Assembly (NCBI GenBank): GCA_022760335.1
Contig: JALEGE010000104.1
Coordinates: forward strand, 1 to 34,553
Source: Hyphomonadaceae bacterium
GTDB taxonomy: Bacteria; Pseudomonadota; Alphaproteobacteria; Caulobacterales; Hyphomonadaceae
Direction: 5' to 3'
DNA length: 34,553 nucleotides
A program made the translations under genes and the position numbers. Numbering within the stretch: the stretch's first letter is position 1; every line of letters begins with the position of its first letter. Positions 24,601 through 33,600 of this stretch are shown piece by piece. The notes beneath the pieces are model-generated. The model worked only from the letters and a program-made list of their open reading frames with translations. It was not told where the DNA came from and made no database searches.

Positions 24601-27600
24601 TTTTTGCCGATGATGTGGTTCTCGACACCAGCGCGGGTTGGTACAATGAGTATGAGTCCAGGGATGCTCTGACGCTCGGACTTCAGAAGCCTCGTCCCCT
24701 GCGTTACGATATCCGCATTGATGCCGGCGACATCACGCTGGGACAAAATCTGTTCTCACGCTCGCGCGAAGATTCTGCGCTTGTCCTGCCTGAGACCATG
24801 GTGCTGAAGCTCGCCGGCGGCGGTTGGGCAAATCGTGATGGCGAGGTTGTCGGTGGACGTGGCGGCACGCTCAGCGTGAACGCGTATACGAACAACAATG
24901 TCGATCTTTCGGCAATCTATAATGCCGAAATCCTTGGCCTGGGCGGAAATGGCGGCTTTGCACTCGCCTCGCCGCTCACTTTCTATATCGGTGATGGCCC
25001 TGGCGAGTTCCCGGCGCTTCCCGTCACCGAAGACATGGCTATGGGTGAAGATGACCCCATCGACATGCCGATCGAAGTGGAGGAGCCGGAAACGGAAGAC
25101 TATATCCTGATCTCACCAGATCTGTTCTCTGAGAATGGATACTCTTCTGTTGCCATCACGGGCGACCGCATCATGGTCACGGATGGCACGATCATTAATG
25201 CGGCAACCAAAACCCTGGGGCTGCGCCCGGCGAGCCTCGATGGCGGTCTTGCGCCCTGGATTTTGGCGGATACTGGCGCAGATATTTCCCAGCTGATCGA
25301 AGTAACAGACATTCCTTTGGGCTTCCGGGCTGAAGGACTCAGCCGGGGTGTGGACATCACATTCTCAACACAGGGCGATCTGGATACTATCAGCGAGGCC
25401 AGCGGTACTATCGTCATGGGCGAAGGCAGCCTGGTTCGCACCGATGTCGGCGGATCCATCTCTGTGCTTGGCAGCGGCATGAACCCGATCCACATTCTGG
25501 GTACGCTTGAAGCCAATGGCGGACGCATAGACATCATCGGCAGCGAGGGTGCAGCGCCCACGCAAGCAGGAACCGTCATTCTGGGCGAGAATGCTGTTCT
25601 GCGCTCTCAAGGCGCGGCTGTCATCACCGAGCGTAACACCTCGCCGCAAGGCGAGTCCTGGCAGGATGGCTATGTCGCAGATGGTGGCGAGATCACGCTT
25701 GCAGCCAATCAGGTGACTTTCGAAGATGGTGCGCTGCTGGATGTCCGCGGCGGACAGGGACAGTTCGACATCCGCCCGGAGAGTGGTGAAACCAATACGC
25801 GTGTTCGCAAGACATTTTCCTCCAATGGCGGCCGTGTCGAAATCTCCGCTCAGGTGCTGGATATTGGTGGCGGGAGTTACCTCGCTCAGGCTGGTGGCGA
25901 AGATGCGCGAGGCGGCACATTCGCGCTCAACTATCTCAGCAGCTACACCGGTGCACCCGAAGGGCTGGATCCATCGCGCTATGAGGCGCTTGTCACAAGA
26001 ATGGAGCTGTATGACCGGGTAGGATTGTACAGAAATTCCTCCTTCCAGTCCGTGCCTTTGTACGGCACCGATTTGAGCGAGCTTGCACTGGTTGTGTCGA
26101 CACCGGTCAATATCCAGGAAAGTCTGGTTTTCGCCGACAGGTCGGAGCTGATCGCGTATCTGCAAACGCTGGATGTGCCCGCCGCTGGCCCGCCACCGAT
26201 CTTGGTCATCGGAGATCCGGAAGTCGATCTGGGGCTTGATGCATTTGGCGCTGGAGGAGGTATTGGCGATCCTGGGTTCATTGAAATGCTCGCCGGAATT
26301 CGTTTCCGCTATGAGCTGCTCCCGGCGTATGATGGTCCCGAGCGCGTGGCCTACTTGTCGATCGATGCGATCAATGCCGGTGGATTTGCCAATCTTGATC
26401 TGGATATCGCACCAGCAGTCGTGTTTGCTGGAGACGTCAGCCTTGGCGGTATGACGGATTCTGGGACCTATGCCTTCGATACCGTATCCATCACCTCACC
26501 GAACCTGATGGCGGCCGATGGCGCGAATGTGTCTCTGGACGCCCAGGTCCTGAACTTTGCGACACTCACCGACGCGAGCTTCAACCAGAATGCTTTCGAC
26601 ATAGCTATGGCCCAGGCCAATGTTGGCACGCCAGGGTCCGAGGCCGTCTTCACGGCCAAGAGTGGCACGATCACGGATATCGTCGATGCGAACTTCCGCG
26701 GTTTCGATACCGTAAATCTGTCAAGTGACGGCGATATCCGATTGCGCGGGTACGAGATTACCCCCTTCCAGTCCAATAATGGTCTCGACACACAGCTTTA
26801 TGGCGCGTTGAAAACAAGCGGCGATCTCAACCTGAAAGCGGATCAGGTCTATGCTGCGACTGGACGTGAATTCACGGTCCAGGCCGGAGGCGATCTCACA
26901 ATCTTTGCCCAGGATGAAGGGCAGGCCCTCAATGGCACGCCGCTGGAAGCGGCCGCCAGACTGATCCTTGAAGCTGAGAACATCACCCAGGGTGGCATTG
27001 TTCGCTCACCACTTGGCGAAATCGTACTGCGCGCCACGGGAGAGGATGGCACAGTCACCTTCCTGGATGGCAGCATTACCTCTGCCTCCTCGGACGGCAA
27101 TGTGGTGCCATATGGTGAGCTCAACAATGGCGATACCTGGATCGATCCGACCGCCCAGGGGGCCCTTGCAGAGGAACGCGAGCTGCGTGTTCTGCCGGAA
27201 CGCCGTGTTTCAATCTCCGGCGACAATATTGATTTGCAGGACGGCGCGCTGGTCGATCTGTCGGGGGGCGGCGATCTCATCGCGAGCGAATTCACTCCCG
27301 GTTTCGGCGGTACAGTGAACTGGCTGACTGGTTACTACGACAAGTCTTACGAATGGGTCGAAGCGCCCGGTGAGATTTATGCCATCATTCCGGATTTTGA
27401 AGGCAATGTCGCACCACTCGGCCTCACCGATGCGGGGCCACAGGTTGGTGAGCGGATTTACTTGTCTGGCGGCAGCGGCCTTCCGGAAGGCTACTACACT
27501 CTGTTGCCGGCCGAGTTTGCCTTGCTGCCCGGCGCGTATCGCGTGACGGCGCAGCATCATTATGATGGTGATTATAGCGGTGTTTCGCTTGGGACATCTG

Positions 27601-30600
27601 CTTCCCTGCTGGATGGGTCCTCATTGCAGGCAGGGTATCGTTTTGTGGGTGATGAAAGGTTGCGTGACCCGCGCACGACGGCCTTTTTGGTGATGCCGCG
27701 CGAAACGCTGTTCCTGCGCTCAAGTTATAATCTGCAACAGGCAACCTCTTTCTTCCAGTCTTCCGAATTCCTCGAGAAGACGCTGCGCAGAAACCAGCCG
27801 CTCCCTGAAGCGCCACGCTCGCCGCTTGATGGTGGCAGCATTGTCCTGGCTGCAACGCAGTCCATGATTTTGAATGGCGACCTCGACATGCGCGCTGTGG
27901 AAGGTGGACGCGGTGGTCTAGCTGACATTCAGGCGGACAGCATCCTTGTGGCTGGAGCAGAAACCGATCTGTCAGCCTATGATGGCTATCTGGTTCTTCA
28001 GAGTGAACAGCTTTCGGAGTTTGGTGCCTCCAGTCTTCTGTTCGGTGGCTATCGCCAGCAGGGTGATCTCAATCTGGAACTGACGGTCGGTGCATCCGAC
28101 ATCGTGGTCGACAATGCAGGTTCCAGCTTAACAGGTGAGGAGTTCCTGTTTGCCTCGCGTGGTGCGGTCACAGTCAAGGCAGACAGCACCATTGAGACGA
28201 CGGGTGAAAGTTCCGGCAATGCGTCAGACCTGCAGGTTATCCCTGTTGCGGAGCGCCTTGTTGATGACAAGGGAACGGAAGATGTCGCAGACGATGAGCC
28301 GATCCATGGCGTAATCGACTATGGCTCTGTTCTGCGGGTATCGGCGAATGGCCAGATTGATGTTCTGCGTGATGGATTGGGTGTGGAAAATTATGCTGCA
28401 CTCTCGGCCAATCCTTTGCAGCTGGAACAGGTTAACCAGGTCCGGGCCTCGTTCGGTCTTCCCCCGCTGCGCACCGATGATCTCACGGGGCTGATCAATA
28501 TCGAAACAGGCGCAAGTCTGACAGCTTCCGGCTCCTTGTTGCTTGATGCGACGCGCAATTCGATAATTGATGCAGGGGCAGTTGTGTCCGCGCCGCAGAT
28601 CGGTGCGGCGGCTTCTCGTGTGAGCATCGGTGCGGTGCCCGGCGATGTGGAAGGCCTCGTCTTCTCCGGTGGATCGCTGGGACAACTTGCCGATGCCCAG
28701 GATATCGCCCTTCGCAGTTATGGCGCGATCGATTTCTATGGCGGCATTACACTGGCTGCGTCTGACAGCTTGTCTCTGGATGCTTCAGAGTTGCGTATCC
28801 TAGAAGGAGATGGCGAGACCGTTCGTGTGACGGCTTCCACGCTGACCTTGACCAATACATCGGGCGGTTCCGGCGAGGCGACACAAGGTGATGCTGCGCT
28901 TCGCCTGGAGGCTGACAACATCTACCTTGCCGGTGCCGACAAGTGGGTTTCGGGTGTTGATACTGTCCAGATGATTGCAGGTGAACGTGTCGTTGGCCGA
29001 GACTTTGGTGGCTTGTTTGTCCCGGGCGCACTGTCGATCGACGCAGCGTCAATCACGGCCGAAAGCGGTGGCTCGGTGACATTTGATGCGCAAGGCGATG
29101 TCAGATTGCTGGCAAATGGGACTGTGCTGGACCCTCTCGCCACATTTGGTGCCACGCTGAATGTCCTTGGGGCGAGCCTGACAAGTGAGGCGCAGTTTGC
29201 CCTGACAGGTGGCGCGGTGAACCTGCGCGCCCGTTCCGGCGACCTTGTGCTCACTGGCGGTGAGATTGATGTAACGAGCGCCGAAGTTGAAATCTTTGAC
29301 CGGCTGATCGGTGTTGGAGGAGGCTCTGTTTCGCTGATATCCGACACGGCAGACATTGTCGTTGGCGAGGGTGTAACGGTCGATGTTTCCGGTGCTGGAG
29401 CGGCTGGTGATGCTGGGCGGATCAGCCTTGATGCCGGGTTGGGCCAGATTCTGCTGAACGGATCCCTGATCGGCAACGCGCCCGAGGGCGGTCGATCGGG
29501 GACTGTTGAGTTCATCGGTCAGGAACTGACGGGTATAGGCGAACTCAACCAGGCTCTTGATGCGGGCGGCTTCCTCGAAGCGCGCCGTTTTGTGAGCCGG
29601 CAGGGTGACATTACGCTAGATGGCACTGTGACAGCGCGGAATGTCTCGGTCGTAACCAATGATGGCGACATCACCGTTACAGGCACTGTTGAGACTGTGG
29701 GTGAAGGTAGGGGCGAGATTCAACTCGCTGCCTCTGACAATTTGAATCTGACCAGCACTGGCCGGCTTTATGCCCGGACAGGCGCCCAGGGCGGGGCCGT
29801 GCTGCTCGAAACACGCGGTGCCAACAATGGACAGATCATTCTGGCTTCAGGCTCTGTAATCGATGTTGGCGGCGGTGCTGAAGATGGCGGGATCGTGCGC
29901 TTGCGGGCTCCACAGGTGGGTGGCAATGATGTCGCCATCGGCGCGGTTGATGCCGAGATTGTCGGTGCGCAGTCCGTGCTCGCGGAAGCTTTCCGCAGCT
30001 ATGACAATGTGTCGGTCATTGATGATGCCGTTATCACCGCGGTGATCGCGGATGCCGACGCATTCATGGTCAACTCCCCGGCAAATACTGCCCGTTTTGG
30101 CGGGATTGAGATTACACCGGGCATTGAGCTTCGCAATGATGGTGACATGGAACTGGTGAGCGACTGGGACTTGTCGTCAACACGCTATAATGGCTTGCCA
30201 GGGGTGCTCACTCTGCGTGCGGCTGGTGATCTCCTGGTCAATGCCAACCTGTCAGATGGCTTCGATGGCACCACGCCGGATGCGGCCTTGCTCAGCGGTC
30301 CGAGCTGGTCTTTGAACCTGGTTGGTGGAGCCGATCTCTCCAGCCCGAATTCGCTTGCTGTTCTGCCGGTTGGTCTTCTCGATCAAGATCGTGGGTCCGT
30401 CATTATCGGCGGCACCCCGGATACAATAGAATATTATCTGCGCGCAGATACGGGGGCGAGCCGTCTTTATCTCCTGGGCGAGGATGGCCGCTTCCTGAAC
30501 AGTTTGCCGACCGGGCTTGGAGCCTCCACGCAAGCCTATAATCCGGCTTATTTCTTCGAGTTGGATCGGGATGTTGACGGTGATTATCTCCATCCGGTCA

Positions 30601-33600
30601 CCGGGGATAAGATCCTCATTGATCCGGCAACGGGTGACTATGTTGATACCGCGCTCTTTGCCCGGCGTCCGTTACCCTGGGTGGCGCTGGACAGCAGCCT
30701 GAGCAACATACCAAATCAGGATCTCTCCAGCATTGGAACGCTACTGATTTCGAGCCGAGATCCACAAAACTATCTCTCGGCCGTTGTTGGGTATCTGCAG
30801 TGGGATAACAGCACAGGCTATTCCGTGAGGACCGGTACAGGAGACATCAATGTCGCCAGTGGCCGTGACTTCGTTCTCCAGGAAAAACCCTCGGTGCTCT
30901 ATACGGCTGGTGAAACTGCAGACCCCATAGATGGCTTCATCCCTGCAATCAGCGGCTACACGCCAACCAATGGGGGTGACATCACGATCCGAGTGGCCGG
31001 TGATGTTCATGGCAGCGCGAGCTGGCAACTGCCTTCCGCGTGGCTGCGGCAGGCTGGGGTTGTCCGCGATGGTGCCTTCCTTGAAGATGATGGTTTCTCG
31101 GGCGGTCTTCCCGGCACCTTCCATCAAACCAACTGGTTTATCGATTTTGGCCAGTATCAAGCCGGAGTTGGCGCGCTTGGAGGCGGTAATGTCATTGTCG
31201 ATGCCGATGGCGACATTCTTGATCTGACGGTCAATATTCCAACAACCGGTCGTGTGGCCGGTGGGCGCACCCCGGAAGAACCGACAAGCTTCCACCAGAC
31301 GGGTGGAGGTGACCTCATCGTCAATGCGGGCGGCGACATACGCGCCGGGGTCTTTTATGTTGGCGATGGTGAAGGCAAGATCTCGGCCGGAGGCTCGATC
31401 ATTGGACGAGAAGATGCGGTTGCCCGTATCGATACCTTCGCACGAAGCGCAGATACCCAAGGCTGCCTCACCGGCAATGCGGTATCGCCATGCTATGTGC
31501 ATGCGGATCCATCCGAGTTCAGCCGCTATCAGGACCTGTACACGATCTTCTACACATCTGGCGGCCAGCTCGATGTTCGTGCTGGGGGTGACATCAATGT
31601 GGATGCCGTTCTCGATCCTTTGGCGCCGGAATATTTTGAAGATGCAGATGTGCTGCTGAGCTATACCGATGATGCCTCAGTGTCGTTCTTCTCAGCGGGC
31701 GGTGACATCAAGCTGTGGAACAATTCGCTCAACATTGCCGCGCTTCGAGAACTGGGTGCCGTGATGGAGCGCGCCACGTACTTCGAAAGCGTCCAGGGCG
31801 AGAGCTCTATCAACTTCGAGACCGGTCTGGATGTGGAACTCTGGCCTGCCACAGTTCTGGCAACTGCAGCAGCAGGGGACATTTACAGCTATGGCGGTCT
31901 CTTTTTGGCGCCTTCGCCCACCGGAAACCTGGAGCTTATCGCACGTGACAATGTCCAGATCGGCCTGTTTGCGGAGCCCGGATTGAGCTTGAATGCGCTG
32001 GAACGCCAGCGGGCAAACTATCTCAGTGCCACCGATGGTATCTTCATGAGCCAGGCGCTTGCGGAGTTTGTGCCGTCACCGGACAATCCGCGTGCAAGCG
32101 GCGGGCGTTTGAACAGTGTTGGCTTGAGATGGGCCGGAGGGCTGCCGCAGCTCTTCTCCGCGGAAATCCCACCAATCCTGCATCTCGGCGATTCCGACCC
32201 GGCACGGTTCTATGCCGGAAGAGGCGATGTGATCTTCTCGGATATCGTCACCTTGCCGAAAGAGCTGGAAGTGCGCGCTGGGCGGCACATTTACTTCCCG
32301 CAACTGCGTATACAGCATAACAATCCAGATGATCTCTCGCTGTTCAAGTCAGGCGGAGGAGTCTACTTCGACCCCGATTCCTTCGTTGATCTCCAGGGTG
32401 ACGGGCGCCTCGAATTTGAGGTTGGTACGGATTTCTGGATGCCAGCTTATCGGTTCTCCAATCTTGGTGGCACAAGTCCGGTGCGGGCAACGCAATATGC
32501 CACCTGGAATGAGCGCTTCGGGATCGTTACCCGCCGGCCTGTTATTGGTGGATACTCCATCACGCCTGCTGAAGAGTGGCAGCCCAACTCCGATGTCGCG
32601 GATATCTCGATTATGGTCGGCCTTGAACAAGAGCCAAATTATGAAGGCTTTGCCGACTGGCTCTTCAACCCGGAAGCCGTTGATACGCCTGACTATGCGC
32701 TGGTCGATGCTGGCAATGGTCAGCGCCTGTCTATGTATCTGTTCGACCGCCTCAATCCGCGTGCGGATCGTGGCGTCGACCCAGTCCTGATCGAGAGCGC
32801 AGAGCTGGCACAAGGCTTTGTGAACTATGTCCGCGAGCAGCAGGGACTGAATCCGCTCGCTACCGAAGCTGCACAGCAGGCCTATCTGGATGAGGCGTGG
32901 GGCTACTGGCTGACCATTCCGGAAGGACAGGCGACGCCCTATGACAGCTTGCTCCCGCGTGGAGAGGCTGCGCTCGGTGCCCGACCGGAGTTCTATCTGC
33001 CGGAAAAATCCGAAGGCCTTGTCAACTATGTTCGCCGGATGAGCGGGCTTGCTCCGCTTGCCACCCAGGATGAGCAACTGGCTTATCTGGATGAAGCCTG
33101 GGCGCTGTGGAACGAGATGGATGTCAAGAACAAGACACCCTTCTTCCGCGACACGCTCTATCATGAATTGCGCACGACTGGGCGTGAAGGCAATGATCCC
33201 GGAAGTGAGCGCTATACCACCACATTCCGGGGCTATGATGCGATCGCGAAACTGTTCCCGGGCGCACAGCTCGCCTCCGATGAGGAGCTGGGCGATGGTG
33301 AAGTTCGCTGGGACGGTGACTTCCAGGCCTATGCTGGACGAGTGCTGTCCCGCGGCGGCGATGGCAATATCGAGATCATGGTTCCCGGCGGCCAGTTGGT
33401 ACTTGCCAATATTGCAGCCACACCTGGGCAGACGGGCCAGAACGTTGCGACCGATTCCGGTGTCATCACGGAGAGTGGAGGAGCAATCAGCCTGTTTACG
33501 CATGACAGCATTTCCCTGAATGCTTCGCGCGTCATGACAGCGAAAGGCGGCAACATTCTCGGTTGGTCGTCCTGGGGCGATATTGCGGCTGGGCGGGGCG

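Noticed and set aside
32349-33503. 384-codon minus-strand frame within tpsA
   Set aside because: It lies wholly inside the uninterrupted TpsA frame, with no start signal or domain.
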